Origin: an uncultured Paracoccaceae bacterium
Lineage (GTDB): Bacteria > Pseudomonadota > Alphaproteobacteria > Rhodobacterales > Rhodobacteraceae
DNA: 64,000 bases
Direction: 5' to 3'
NCBI GenBank assembly: GCA_947499715.1
Contig: CANMPL010000003.1
Span: forward strand, 62,001 to 126,000
Position 1 is the first letter of the stretch; each line of letters starts with the position of its first letter. The notes under the pieces were generated by a model. That model saw only the letters and a program-made list of their open reading frames with translations. It had not been told where the DNA came from and made no database searches. This document shows, piece after piece, positions 18,197-26,727 of the stretch. A program made the position numbers and the translations under genes.

Positions 18197-18685
18197 CATG
18201 CAGTTTGCGATGCTGGGTCTCTTTCCCAGCATAACGCCAACAGTTCATGGATTCAGTCTTTTGAGAGGCTGCGGATGGCTGCAAGAGGTATGTCTTTCGC
18301 TCAACTCTGCACTCTCAACGGATAGATCATCACTGCCGCGACATCTTGGTATCGATGGTTCAATCCATTTTCCCGCGATTCTGCAAAATTCGTTCGGGAT
18401 ATCGCTGGCGCGGGTTGATGGGCGTCGTAAGGCGCGACCTGTCATATCCGCAATTGCCCCTGAGCCATCTACCGAAGCCCGCCGGGAGGCAACGACAAGG
18501 CTTGTAAAATAGCGATTTCGTGTTGCAGCGCCCCACGATGCAAAAACTCAAGCCCGCTTTGATCAGGATTTTTGAGCTGGGCTTTACGTTGTCACCGCGA
18601 ACAACATGCATAGCGACGAAAACAATCCAGCAGATGCCACGACCTGCATGCTGCGTGCGCTCGCTTAGCCACGAATCCTCAAAAC
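18197..18685. other. 489-bp gene-free stretch with possible transposase debris
   Basis: Apart from the hairpin at 18210-18232, no coding frame is supported. Minus-strand frames near 18360-18480 give broken phrases (C-G-Y-D-R-S-R and nearby basic residues) faintly like an IS5-type transposase C-terminus, but they are too short and frameshifted to call. Confidence 0.35.
18210..18232. terminator. Hairpin after nirV
   Basis: ATGCTGGG and CCCAGCAT form a perfect 8-bp stem with a 7-nt loop, 13 bp after the nirV stop. No U-tract follows, so it may be a weak terminator or 3'-end stabiliser. Confidence 0.5.
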
Positions 18686-19144
18686 TCAGGCCGCGCGGAA
18701 CACAAGCGACACGCCGTTCAGGCAATGGCGCTTACCCGTGGGCGCGGGTCCATCATCAAAGATATGGCCAAAATGGCTGCCACACCGACGGCAATGCACC
18801 TCTGTGCGCACGCTCAAAAGCTTTCGATCGGGCTTGGTGCCAATGGCACCGGGCAGGCTTTGCCACCAGCTGGGCCAGCCGGTGCCGCTGTCATACTTGG
18901 TGTCAGACGGATAAACCGGCAGGTCACAGCCGCGGCAAAAATAGGTGCCCGCGGCGTAATTCTTGTCAAGCGGGCTGGACCCGGCACGTTCGGTCCCCTC
19001 ATCACGCATCACTTTGTATTGCGCCGGGGTCAGCATGGCACGCCACTCCGCCTCTGTGCGGGTGATCTCAAAGTTTTGCGCCTGCAGCGCAGCAGGTGCT
19101 GCGGCACTGGCAAGGGCGGCAAGGGTAAACTGGCGGCGGTTCAT
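18686..19144 (-). CDS. msrB: Peptide-methionine (R)-S-oxide reductase MsrB, Tat-exported
   Basis: A 152-aa MsrB that reduces methionine-R-sulfoxide in proteins. The N-terminus M-N-R-R-Q-F-T-L-A-A-L looks like a twin-arginine signal, so it probably acts in the periplasm. Zinc ligands C70-x2-C73 and C118-x2-C121 and catalytic C141 in R-H-C-L-N-G-V-S-L are intact, as is G-W-P-S-W. ATG at 19144 has AAAGGAA upstream. It lies downstream of, and in the same direction as, the ECF sigma/anti-sigma pair, suggesting an oxidative envelope-stress link. Confidence 0.93.
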   Translation of the reverse strand: MNRRQFTLAALASAAAPAALQAQNFEITRTEAEWRAMLTPAQYKVMRDEGTERAGSSPLDKNYAAGTYFCRGCDLPVYPSDTKYDSGTGWPSWWQSLPGAIGTKPDRKLLSVRTEVHCRRCGSHFGHIFDDGPAPTGKRHCLNGVSLVFRAA

Positions 19145-19265
19145 GGCGTATTTCCTTTCGGCTTTGGACATGACCTAGCAGCCGACCCGCTGACCGATCC
19201 AGAAAAACCGCACCCAAGCACGCGCTTGTGACCGCAACGTGAGGGACCGTCACCAGATTGTAATA

Positions 19266-19991
19266 TCAGCCGACCCAGACAACCGGGGCCACCGCCAGGA
19301 TCTCGCCGGTTGGCGCGCCTGTTGTTGACCCGCCCGGTGGCTCTACCGAAATGGCGCATTGCGCGCCGCGCAGCAGGCCAAGCTTGTAGTCCGCGATCAC
19401 CATCTCACCGCTGTCATCGGGCAGGATCCCCAATGACACCGGCGCGGAATCACCCTGAATGACCCAAAGTTCCAGCACCTGCCCCGCAGGTGCTGCACCC
19501 GCCAGCCGCGTCACCTGCAAGACTGCGCTATCCTCGACATAGCCGACCTCGACCTGCAATTGCTGATCGGCCGACGCCAGTACCACCCGCGCTGTGGCCG
19601 GCGGGTCCAGAATTGGCCCCACGAAAATGTTGATGCCCCACAGGGCGATCATTGCGGCGATCAGACCGCCGCCGACGGCGGGTAACAGGCCCAGACGTTC
19701 CATCCACGACCGGCGCGGTGCGGGTTTGGGTGCCGGATCGGGCGCTTCAGTCGCAGCGGTACCAAAGGCCGCGGCGCGGATCTGGTCCAGCAACGCCGCT
19801 GGGGGCGCGACGGGGGCAATGTCGCCAGTCAGCCCGGCAAAATCCTCGGCCCAGCGGGCATATTCGGCGCGCGCCGCAGGATCATTTGCCATGAGCGTCT
19901 CAAACGCTGCGGCCTCATCCGCGTTCAACAGGCCAAGCACATATTCGGCGGCCAGCACGTCGTCTTCATTTGGATCGATGTCATCACTCAT
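19266..19991 (-). CDS. RskA-type anti-sigma factor
   Basis: A 241-aa membrane anti-sigma factor. The N-terminal sigma-binding region (about 1-90) has A-A-E-Y-V-L-G-L-L-N-A-D-E, typical of RskA/ChrR-like anti-sigma domains. One membrane helix follows (about 100-125), then a periplasmic RskA domain ending in a beta-rich segment with V-L-E-L-W-V-I. It would hold the ECF sigma factor at the membrane until a periplasmic signal arrives. Its start overlaps the sigma gene stop in an ATGA junction. The periplasmic MsrB gene follows after 121 bp. Confidence 0.88.
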   Translation of the reverse strand: MSDDIDPNEDDVLAAEYVLGLLNADEAAAFETLMANDPAARAEYARWAEDFAGLTGDIAPVAPPAALLDQIRAAAFGTAATEAPDPAPKPAPRRSWMERLGLLPAVGGGLIAAMIALWGINIFVGPILDPPATARVVLASADQQLQVEVGYVEDSAVLQVTRLAGAAPAGQVLELWVIQGDSAPVSLGILPDDSGEMVIADYKLGLLRGAQCAISVEPPGGSTTGAPTGEILAVAPVVWVG

Positions 19992-20530
19992 TGCGACAGA
20001 CACTCTCTTAACTTTAACAGGCTGCGGCGCAGCCATGTCCTTATGGTGTTGAGCGGGACGTCAAAATCGGCGGCCAACTCCTGATACGTCTCCCCCTCCA
20101 GATAGGCGCGGCGCACGGCCCCGGCCTTGTCCGGGTCCAGCCCTTCCATACAGCCCACGATCCGCGCCCGGTCGGACGCTGCAATCGCCAGCGCCTCTGG
20201 CCCTGGCGCGCTATCGGCAAGGGCCGCAACCTCGTCCATGTCGCCGGTCGTGGCCTTGCGGGCCCGGATCCGATCTATGCACAGGTTGCGCGTCACCGTA
20301 ATCAGCCAGGTCATCGGGCTTAACCCATTGACCTTGTAGCGATCTGCGTTGCGCCAGATCTTGACGAAAGCGTCCTGCAAGGCGTCCTCGGCTTCTGCCC
20401 GATTGTTCAAGACACGCAGGCAAACGCCAAAAAGTTTCGCGGACGTTGCGGCGTATAAATCCTCGAATGCGGTGCGGTCACCTTGGGCCATGCCCGCAAT
20501 CATCGCTTCGATATCTTTGATCGTTGTCAT
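19988..20530 (-). CDS. ECF-type RNA polymerase sigma factor (SigK-like)
   Basis: A 180-aa ECF sigma factor. Region 2 includes [13 protein letters not shown] and [15 protein letters not shown]; region 4 includes [24 protein letters not shown] at 20530 was chosen over a GTG at 20548, as neither has a strong ribosome-binding site. Coupled to the downstream anti-sigma gene by a 4-bp overlap. The regulon likely includes the pair itself and perhaps msrB; no promoter motif was established. Confidence 0.92.
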   Translation of the reverse strand: MTTIKDIEAMIAGMAQGDRTAFEDLYAATSAKLFGVCLRVLNNRAEAEDALQDAFVKIWRNADRYKVNGLSPMTWLITVTRNLCIDRIRARKATTGDMDEVAALADSAPGPEALAIAASDRARIVGCMEGLDPDKAGAVRRAYLEGETYQELAADFDVPLNTIRTWLRRSLLKLRECLSQ

Positions 20531-20688
20531 CAAACACTCACCCACCAATGCCCCTACTTTGGCGCGGTTTTGGGAAAACGCAACCGCAAGGCGACCCTGT
20601 CGGCAAAATCACCCCTTCCCCTTCCCTTTCCGCGCAATATGTTGCATCCGCAGACAAGACGAATTGGATGACACGAAAGGTGCCCCAG

Positions 20689-21675
20689 ATGGCCGACGGC
20701 ATGATTGATATTGACGCGAAACCAACCGAAGATATTTCGGTCCGCGAGGTCTTTGGCATCGACAGCGACATGAAGATCAAGGGCTTTGCGGAGAAGACCG
20801 ACCGCACGCCCGATATCGACAGCACCTATAAGTTTGACCCCGACACCACGCTCGCGATTTTGGCGGGCTTTGGCTACAACCGCCGTGTGATGATCCAAGG
20901 CTATCACGGCACGGGCAAATCGACCCACATCGAACAGGTCGCCGCCCGGCTCAACTGGCCTGCTGTGCGTGTGAACCTCGATTCACACATCAGCCGGATC
21001 GACCTGATCGGCAAAGACGCGATCAAGCTGCGCGACGGCGTGCAAGTCACCGAATTCCACGAAGGCATCTTGCCTTGGGCGCTGCGCAATCCGGTTGCGA
21101 TTGTGTTTGATGAATATGACGCGGGTCGTGCGGACGTGATGTTCGTGATCCAGCGCGTGCTGGAACATGACGGCAAGCTGACGCTGATGGATCAGAACCA
21201 GATCCTGACACCACACAAATACTTCCGTCTCTTTGCGACCGCCAACACTGTTGGTTTGGGCGATACGACGGGCCTCTACCACGGCACCCAGCAGATCAAC
21301 CAAGCGCAGATGGACCGTTGGTCGCTTGTGGCCACGCTGAATTACCTCAGCCACGACGCTGAAGCTGCGATCGTTCTGTCCAAGTCGCCGCACTTCAACA
21401 CAGAGACGGGCCGCAAGACCATTTCCCAGATGGTCACCGTCGCCGACCTGACCCGCACGGCCTTTATGAATGGCGACCTGTCGACGGTCATGTCCCCCCG
21501 GACCGTGCTCGCCTGGGCCGAAAACACACGCATTTTCCAAGACGTCGGCTACGCCTTCCGCCTGTCGTTCCTCAACAAATGTGATGAGCTTGAGCGCCAG
21601 ACGGTCGCCGAATTCTACCAGCGTTGCTTTGATGAGGAACTGCCAGAGAGTGCAGCGAGCCTGAGCCTGGGGTAG
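20689..21675 (+). CDS. cobS: Aerobic cobaltochelatase subunit CobS
   Basis: AAA+ subunit (328 aa) of the CobNST complex, which inserts cobalt into hydrogenobyrinic acid a,c-diamide in aerobic B12 synthesis. Walker [10 protein letters not shown] spans about 71-79, Walker B is V-I-F-D-E-Y-D, and sensor residues lie in F-A-T-A-N-T. The C-terminal [12 protein letters not shown] is characteristic. ATG at 20689 follows AAAGG; an in-frame ATG at 20668 is less likely. Separated from cobT by about 940 bp containing two small genes. Confidence 0.96.
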   Translation: MADGMIDIDAKPTEDISVREVFGIDSDMKIKGFAEKTDRTPDIDSTYKFDPDTTLAILAGFGYNRRVMIQGYHGTGKSTHIEQVAARLNWPAVRVNLDSHISRIDLIGKDAIKLRDGVQVTEFHEGILPWALRNPVAIVFDEYDAGRADVMFVIQRVLEHDGKLTLMDQNQILTPHKYFRLFATANTVGLGDTTGLYHGTQQINQAQMDRWSLVATLNYLSHDAEAAIVLSKSPHFNTETGRKTISQMVTVADLTRTAFMNGDLSTVMSPRTVLAWAENTRIFQDVGYAFRLSFLNKCDELERQTVAEFYQRCFDEELPESAASLSLG

Positions 21676-21773
21676 TGCGCCAGACTGCACTTGATCGCGC
21701 TCTAGAGGTTCGCATCCAAATCGACAGATGGGACAAGTCCTTCAAACGCGTGTCTTAGATCACAATTGTTGGA

Positions 21774-22004
21774 ATGGCGATTGCAGGTGGCTTGCTGGCA
21801 AGCTGGCGTATTGAGATTGCTATTCTCGCTGCAATTCTCATGGCATTTATTGGTATCCGGCACGAGACACGTCAGCATTTGCGTCGAATGGAACTCAGAA
21901 TTCTGTTCGCCATCGAACCGGAGTTAGAAGACCAGCTTCTTGGACGCTACAAAGAAGTAACAAGCGATCCGGACCAACTAAAACTGTGGGGAAACGATGA
22001 CTGA
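21774..22004 (+). CDS. Hypothetical 76-aa one-helix protein
   Basis: Possible small membrane protein: N-terminal hydrophobic helix (about residues 5-28) followed by a charged amphipathic region rich in R/E and ending W-G-N-D-D. Composition is more AT-rich than the flanking cob genes and no strong ribosome-binding site is seen, so this may be horizontally acquired or spurious. No family recognised. Confidence 0.4.
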   Translation: MAIAGGLLASWRIEIAILAAILMAFIGIRHETRQHLRRMELRILFAIEPELEDQLLGRYKEVTSDPDQLKLWGNDD

Positions 22005-22007
22005 CCT

Positions 22008-22056
22008 GCTTTCTTTGATTCTCAAATATCCCGGGGGTGCGGGGGCTGGCCCCCGC
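22008..22056 (-). repeat. Dispersed hairpin/ATATTT module, copy D
   Basis: Read on the minus strand: a GCGGGGGC/GCCCCCGC hairpin, then CCCCCGGG-ATATTT, then CAAAGAAAGC. It shares the ATATTT core and purine-rich tail with copies at 24502-24555, 53735-53788 and 48967-49021. Unlike those, no minus-strand gene follows it here. Confidence 0.6.
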
Positions 22057-22186
22057 CCATCGCGACGCTGAAAGCGGCGCAACACCACAACCTCCCCCGT
22101 GCCCAAAACCCCACACCTATCCCGCGCCACAAATTTACCCCCTAGATAGGCGATAAATTAACCTTCATGCTGTTTTTATGAGCAGT

Positions 22187-22567
22187 ATGAAAACTCTCAT
22201 ATCGATCACCTTCCTCGCGCTTGGCGCCCTCCCTGCCAACGCGGGGATTTCTTTGCCCGATGAACAACTCCGCACCTTTGCCGCCTGCGCGGGTCGCCTG
22301 TCGGCCCAGATGGAACACCAATGGATGTTTGACGGCGACGCCTCGGAAATCACCAAACGCCAGCGCGCCCAATTGATCGACCTTGTCAGCGCCGTCATGG
22401 CCCCCGATCAAGGGCGCGAGGTGCTGAACTGGCGCATCTCGGCCAAGGCCGCGCATCATGCCCTGCTGACCCGCGCCACCTTTAACGATGATCCCGGCGA
22501 TGCCGCTTGGGCCGCCGACATGGCCGCCCTGCAAACCGCCGATTGCACCGCGCTCCTGCTCAGTTAA
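22187..22567 (+). CDS. Hypothetical exported protein
   Basis: About 126 aa, with a clear signal peptide ([18 protein letters not shown]) and a mature part that is mostly helical with two Cys residues (C-A-G-R-L and A-D-C-T). An ATG at 22178 gives three more residues and is equally possible. It lies between cobS and cobT in the same direction, 51 bp before cobT. No family recognised; similar small secreted proteins sit near cobT in related genomes as far as I recall. Confidence 0.65.
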   Translation: MKTLISITFLALGALPANAGISLPDEQLRTFAACAGRLSAQMEHQWMFDGDASEITKRQRAQLIDLVSAVMAPDQGREVLNWRISAKAAHHALLTRATFNDDPGDAAWAADMAALQTADCTALLLS

Positions 22568-22617
22568 ACCGCCCGCCCCTCTGGTCTTTGCCCCAAACCG
22601 GCACTAGTTTGCCGGAC

Positions 22618-24495
22618 ATGAACAAACCGACCGACAACCCCGCTGATCCGTTCAAGAAAGCCTTGGCAGAGGCCACGAAAGTCATGGCCGATGATCCGGA
22701 ACTCTCGGTCACCTATTCCGTCGATCCCGCAGGCCAGACCAGCGACACGATCCGCCTGCCGCAAGTCACCCGTCGCATGACCCGCCAAGAGGTGCTGCTG
22801 GCCCGTGGCCACGCCGACGCCATGGCGCTGCGGCACAAATTCCATGACCCCGGCACAGCGGCAAAATACATGCCGCAGGGCCAGATGGCGCAAGACCTTT
22901 ATAACGCGATGGAAACCGCGCGTGTCGAGGCCGTGGGCGCGCAATATATGCCCGGCACCGCAGGCAATATCGACGCCAAGATCGGGAACGAGGCGCTGCG
23001 CAAAGGCTACGACCAGATCAAACAGCCGGCCGACGCCCCACTCGCCACCGCCGCAGGCTACATGATCCGCGAACTCGCCACGGGCCGCGACCTGCCGTCG
23101 GGCGCGGACAACGTGCTGAACCTGTGGCGCGGCTTTATCGAGGATCACTGCGGCGATACGCTTGAAAGCCTCTCGGACATGCTAAATGACCAGCAGGCCT
23201 TCGCGAAATTCGCGCGGCAGTTGATCTCTGACCTCGGCTACGCCGACCAGTTGGGCGATGACCCCGATGGAACTGACCAAGACGAAGAGAACGAGGCCGA
23301 AGAGGGCAGCGAAGAGCAGGAAGAGCCCGACAGCACCGGCGAAGACGACAGCGATGGTGATGAAGCCGAGGCTAGCCCAGAGCAGTCTCAAGAGGATCAG
23401 CAAGACGCCTCTCAGGCCGAGATTTCGATGGATGATCAGGCCGACGCCGAAATGGGCGAAGAGACCGAGATGCCCGATGGTGAGGCCCCGATGGAGCCGC
23501 CGCAGCCCGCGCCTGTGTCTGATGCCGACCCCGATTATCGTGTCTTTTCGACGGAATACGACGAAGAGATCGGTGCCGAAGACCTCGCTGAACCCGCCGA
23601 GCTTGAACGCCTGCGTAGCTATCTTGACCAACAACTCGAACCGCTCAAAGGGGCGGTCTCTCGCCTTGCCAACAAATTGCAGCGCCGCTTGCAGGCCCAG
23701 CAAAACCGGTCGTGGGAGTTTGACCGCGAGGAAGGCATTCTTGATGCCGGACGGCTCGCCCGCATCGTCGCCTCCCCCACCACGCCGCTGTCCTTCAAGG
23801 TCGAAAAAGACACCGAATTCCGCGATACGGTTGTAACGCTGCTGCTCGACAACTCCGGTTCCATGCGCGGACGGCCCATTTCCATTGCCGCGATCTGCGC
23901 TGACGTCATGGCCCGCACGCTGGAACGCTGCGCCGTGAAGGTCGAGATTTTGGGCTTTACCACCAAGGCGTGGAAAGGCGGCACATCGCGCGAGGATTGG
24001 CTGAAAGCAGGCCGCGAGGCGACGCCCGGTCGCCTGAACGATCTGCGCCACATCGTCTATAAATCCGCCGACGCCCCATGGCGGCGGACCCGCCCCAACC
24101 TTGGGCTGATGATGAAGGAAGGCCTGCTGAAGGAAAACATCGACGGCGAAGCGCTTGAATGGGCGCACCGCCGTCTGGTGGGTCGGCACGAGCAGCGCAA
24201 GGTGTTGATGGTGATCTCTGACGGCGCGCCGGTCGACGACAGCACCCTATCGGTGAACCCCGCCAACTATCTTGAGAAACACCTGCGCGACGTGATCGCC
24301 ATGATCGAAAAGCGTAAAGCGGTGGAACTCGCCGCCATCGGCATCGGCCACGACGTGACGCGCTATTATGACCGCGCAGTGACGATCACGGATGTCGAAC
24401 AACTGGCGGGTGCGATGACCGAACAATTGGCCAGCCTTTTTGACGCCGACCCCCGCAAACGGGCACGGGTGCTGGGGATGCGCAAGGCCAGCTAA
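22618..24495 (+). CDS. cobT: Aerobic cobaltochelatase subunit CobT
   Basis: A 625-aa subunit of cobaltochelatase that pairs with CobS in a chaperone-like ring acting on CobN. An N-terminal helical domain is followed by a very acidic linker (about 213-295, D/E-rich) and a C-terminal VWA domain with MIDAS motif D411-x-S-G-S and later I-S-D-G-A-P. This order matches CobT and related magnesium-chelatase D subunits. ATG at 22618 begins the conserved start. A dispersed hairpin repeat follows its stop directly. Confidence 0.96.
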   Translation: MNKPTDNPADPFKKALAEATKVMADDPELSVTYSVDPAGQTSDTIRLPQVTRRMTRQEVLLARGHADAMALRHKFHDPGTAAKYMPQGQMAQDLYNAMETARVEAVGAQYMPGTAGNIDAKIGNEALRKGYDQIKQPADAPLATAAGYMIRELATGRDLPSGADNVLNLWRGFIEDHCGDTLESLSDMLNDQQAFAKFARQLISDLGYADQLGDDPDGTDQDEENEAEEGSEEQEEPDSTGEDDSDGDEAEASPEQSQEDQQDASQAEISMDDQADAEMGEETEMPDGEAPMEPPQPAPVSDADPDYRVFSTEYDEEIGAEDLAEPAELERLRSYLDQQLEPLKGAVSRLANKLQRRLQAQQNRSWEFDREEGILDAGRLARIVASPTTPLSFKVEKDTEFRDTVVTLLLDNSGSMRGRPISIAAICADVMARTLERCAVKVEILGFTTKAWKGGTSREDWLKAGREATPGRLNDLRHIVYKSADAPWRRTRPNLGLMMKEGLLKENIDGEALEWAHRRLVGRHEQRKVLMVISDGAPVDDSTLSVNPANYLEKHLRDVIAMIEKRKAVELAAIGIGHDVTRYYDRAVTITDVEQLAGAMTEQLASLFDADPRKRARVLGMRKAS

Positions 24496-24501
24496 GTGCG
24501 A

Positions 24502-24555
24502 CGATTATGCGTCGCATAATCGGGCCTCCGGCGGGCATATTTGTATTCAAAAGAA
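24502..24555 (+). repeat. Dispersed hairpin/ATATTT module, copy A
   Basis: Perfect palindrome CGATTATGCG-T-CGCATAATCG (24502-24522), then GGCCTCCGGCGGG, C, ATATTT, and a tail ending AAAAGAA. The same 54-bp layout occurs without gaps at 53735-53788 on the minus strand. Its purine tail continues into the probable ribosome-binding site of the TTG-start gene at 24568. Confidence 0.75.
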
Positions 24556-24567
24556 AGGGGCACGCCC

Positions 24568-26331
24568 TTGTTTCAAACCTTTGGTGCAACGACCACCCCA
24601 CAGCAGGGGCCGCCCCGGTTAGCGGCGCTGCGCCTGGAAATGGATGCCGCAGGCCTGGATGGTTTCTTGGTCCCCCGCGCAGACGCGCATCATGGCGAAT
24701 ACGTGACCGAGGCCGACGCGCGGCTGGCGTGGTTGACCGGGTTCACCGGCTCTGCGGGATTTGCGGCAATCCTCACGTCCAGCGCGGGCGTCTTTATCGA
24801 TGGTCGCTACCGCCTGCAGGTCGTCGATCAGGTCGCCTCGGATTTTACCCCCGTGCATTGGCCAGAGGTGCAATTGGCAGACTGGCTGCAAGAGCAGATG
24901 CCGCAGGGTGGCAGCGTTGGCTATGACGCCTGGCTGCATACCATAGATGAAATCGCGACCCTGACCAAAAAGCTGAACGGCAGCGGTATCGCGCTGTCAC
25001 CGGTAGAGAACCTGATCGATCGGATCTGGTCTGACCGCCCCGATGCACCCAACGCGAAGTTCACCGCCTATCCCACTGAATTTGCTGGCGAAGACCACCA
25101 ATCAAAACGCCGACGGGTAGCAAGCGGCACCCATGTTATTACCCTGCCTGACAGTATCGCTTGGCTGCTGAACATCCGCGGCACGGATGTCGAGCGCAAC
25201 CCTGTTCCACATGCCTTTGCGGTCCTGCACCCCGACGGAAAGGTGGACCTTTTCGCAACCCCCGGCAAGGCAGACGCGATCGCGGACCATCTGGGGCCAG
25301 ATGTCACGGTCCATCCACGCGACAGATTTCTTGACCATGTCGCCGCCCTGCCCGCCCCTGTTCTGATTGACCGCAAGGTTTGCCCTCAGATCATTGGCGC
25401 GACATTGGGCGACAAGGCGGTGCATGGCACCGATCCCTGCCTTTTGCCCAAGGCACGCAAGAACCCGACAGAGATCGCAGGCGCAAAGGCCGCCCACCTG
25501 CGCGATGGTGCCGCGATGGTGCGGTTTCTGGCTTGGTTGGATCAAGAGGCCCCAAAGGGCGGTTTGACCGAAATCGATGTGGTCAAACAGCTGGAACAAT
25601 GCCGCCGCGACACCAACCAGCTACTGGATGTCAGCTTTGAAACGATCTGCGGCGCGGGCCCGCATGGTGCTATCGTGCACTATCGCGTAACCGACGATAC
25701 CAATGCCCCTGTCACCCCCGGCAACTTGCTGTTGGTGGATTCGGGCGGCCAATACATTGATGGCACCACCGATATCACCCGCACCGTCGCAATTGGCGCG
25801 CCAACCCAAGACCACCGCACCTGCTATACGGCCGTGCTGCAAGGCATGATCGCCATCAGTCGCGCGCAATTCCCCAAAGGCGTCGCTGGCAGTCATCTGG
25901 ACGCCCTTGCACGCGCGCCGCTTTGGGCAATGGGCATGGACTATGACCACGGAACGGGCCACGGCGTTGGCGCATACCTGTCGGTTCACGAAGGCCCGCA
26001 TGGGCTGTCCCGCAGGGCCACGACTGCGTTTGAGGAAGGCGTCATCGTCTCGAACGAACCGGGCTATTACCGCGCCGGGGCCTTTGGCATTCGTATTGAA
26101 AACCTGATCGTCGTAACAGCCGCCCCGCCCGGCCCTGACAACCGGGATCTTATGGCGTTCGAGACATTGACCTATGTCCCGCTTGATCGCCGCCTGATCG
26201 ATACGTCGGTGCTGTCACCAGCGGAAAAATCATGGATCGACCACTACCATGCTGCCACCCTTGACCGCATCGGTCCGCTGGTAGATGGTGACGCGCTCGA
26301 CTGGCTGAAACGCGCAACCGCGCCGTTATAG
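24568..26331 (+). CDS. Xaa-Pro aminopeptidase (aminopeptidase P, M24B family)
   Basis: A 587-aa metallopeptidase that removes an N-terminal residue preceding proline. Two creatinase-like N-terminal domains precede a pita-bread domain with metal ligands visible in V-D-S-G-G-Q-Y, G-T-T-D-I-T-R, G-H-G-V-G-A-Y, N-E-P-G-Y-Y and R-I-E-N-L. The start is taken as TTG at 24568, because AAAGGGG lies 8 bp upstream and the product then begins M-F-Q-T-F, as I recall for relatives; the next ATG (24640) would delete part of the first domain. The ribosome-binding site lies at the end of repeat copy A. Confidence 0.9.
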   Translation: MFQTFGATTTPQQGPPRLAALRLEMDAAGLDGFLVPRADAHHGEYVTEADARLAWLTGFTGSAGFAAILTSSAGVFIDGRYRLQVVDQVASDFTPVHWPEVQLADWLQEQMPQGGSVGYDAWLHTIDEIATLTKKLNGSGIALSPVENLIDRIWSDRPDAPNAKFTAYPTEFAGEDHQSKRRRVASGTHVITLPDSIAWLLNIRGTDVERNPVPHAFAVLHPDGKVDLFATPGKADAIADHLGPDVTVHPRDRFLDHVAALPAPVLIDRKVCPQIIGATLGDKAVHGTDPCLLPKARKNPTEIAGAKAAHLRDGAAMVRFLAWLDQEAPKGGLTEIDVVKQLEQCRRDTNQLLDVSFETICGAGPHGAIVHYRVTDDTNAPVTPGNLLLVDSGGQYIDGTTDITRTVAIGAPTQDHRTCYTAVLQGMIAISRAQFPKGVAGSHLDALARAPLWAMGMDYDHGTGHGVGAYLSVHEGPHGLSRRATTAFEEGVIVSNEPGYYRAGAFGIRIENLIVVTAAPPGPDNRDLMAFETLTYVPLDRRLIDTSVLSPAEKSWIDHYHAATLDRIGPLVDGDALDWLKRATAPL

Positions 26332-26385
26332 CCCCGTCACATCCACCCGCTACCCATCGGCAGCACAACATGAAGGAGCCCTCTA

Positions 26386-26727
26386 ATGGCTGACCACATC
26401 AAAATTCGCCCGGCCAATGGTACCTGGGTAGTGCGTGCTGCTGGTGCTGTGATTGGGGAATCCACACGCGCCTTGGAATTGACCGAGGGCGATTACCCCC
26501 CGGTGATCTATTTCCCGCGCGAAGATATTGCCATGGCCTTTCTTGACCCGTCAGAGACCCGCTCGACCTGCCCCTACAAGGGGGACGCAAGCTATTTCAC
26601 CTTGGTCGCCAAGAGCGGACCCATTGCCGATGCCGCCTGGTCCTATGAAAACCCCAAGGCCGACGTTGCCCAGATCAAGGACCATCTGGCGTTCTATTCC
26701 AACAAGGTCGCCGTCGAAGAAGTCTAG
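26386..26727 (+). CDS. DUF427 domain protein
   Basis: A 113-aa protein matching the DUF427 fold: G-T-W-V-V-R-A-A-G-A-V-I-G-E-S, then Y-F-P-R-E-D-I-A, C-P-Y-K-G-D-A-S-Y and A-W-S-Y-E-N-P. The function of the family is not established. GAAGGAG lies before the start and the gene follows aminopeptidase P by 54 bp, so they may be co-transcribed. Its stop overlaps the convergent chloride-channel gene stop by 4 bp (CTAG). Confidence 0.9.
   Translation: MADHIKIRPANGTWVVRAAGAVIGESTRALELTEGDYPPVIYFPREDIAMAFLDPSETRSTCPYKGDASYFTLVAKSGPIADAAWSYENPKADVAQIKDHLAFYSNKVAVEEV

Noticed and set aside
18245-18725. Possible IS5-type transposase remnant
   Set aside because: Only short broken phrases resemble a transposase and no terminal inverted repeats were found; noted but not called as a mobile element.
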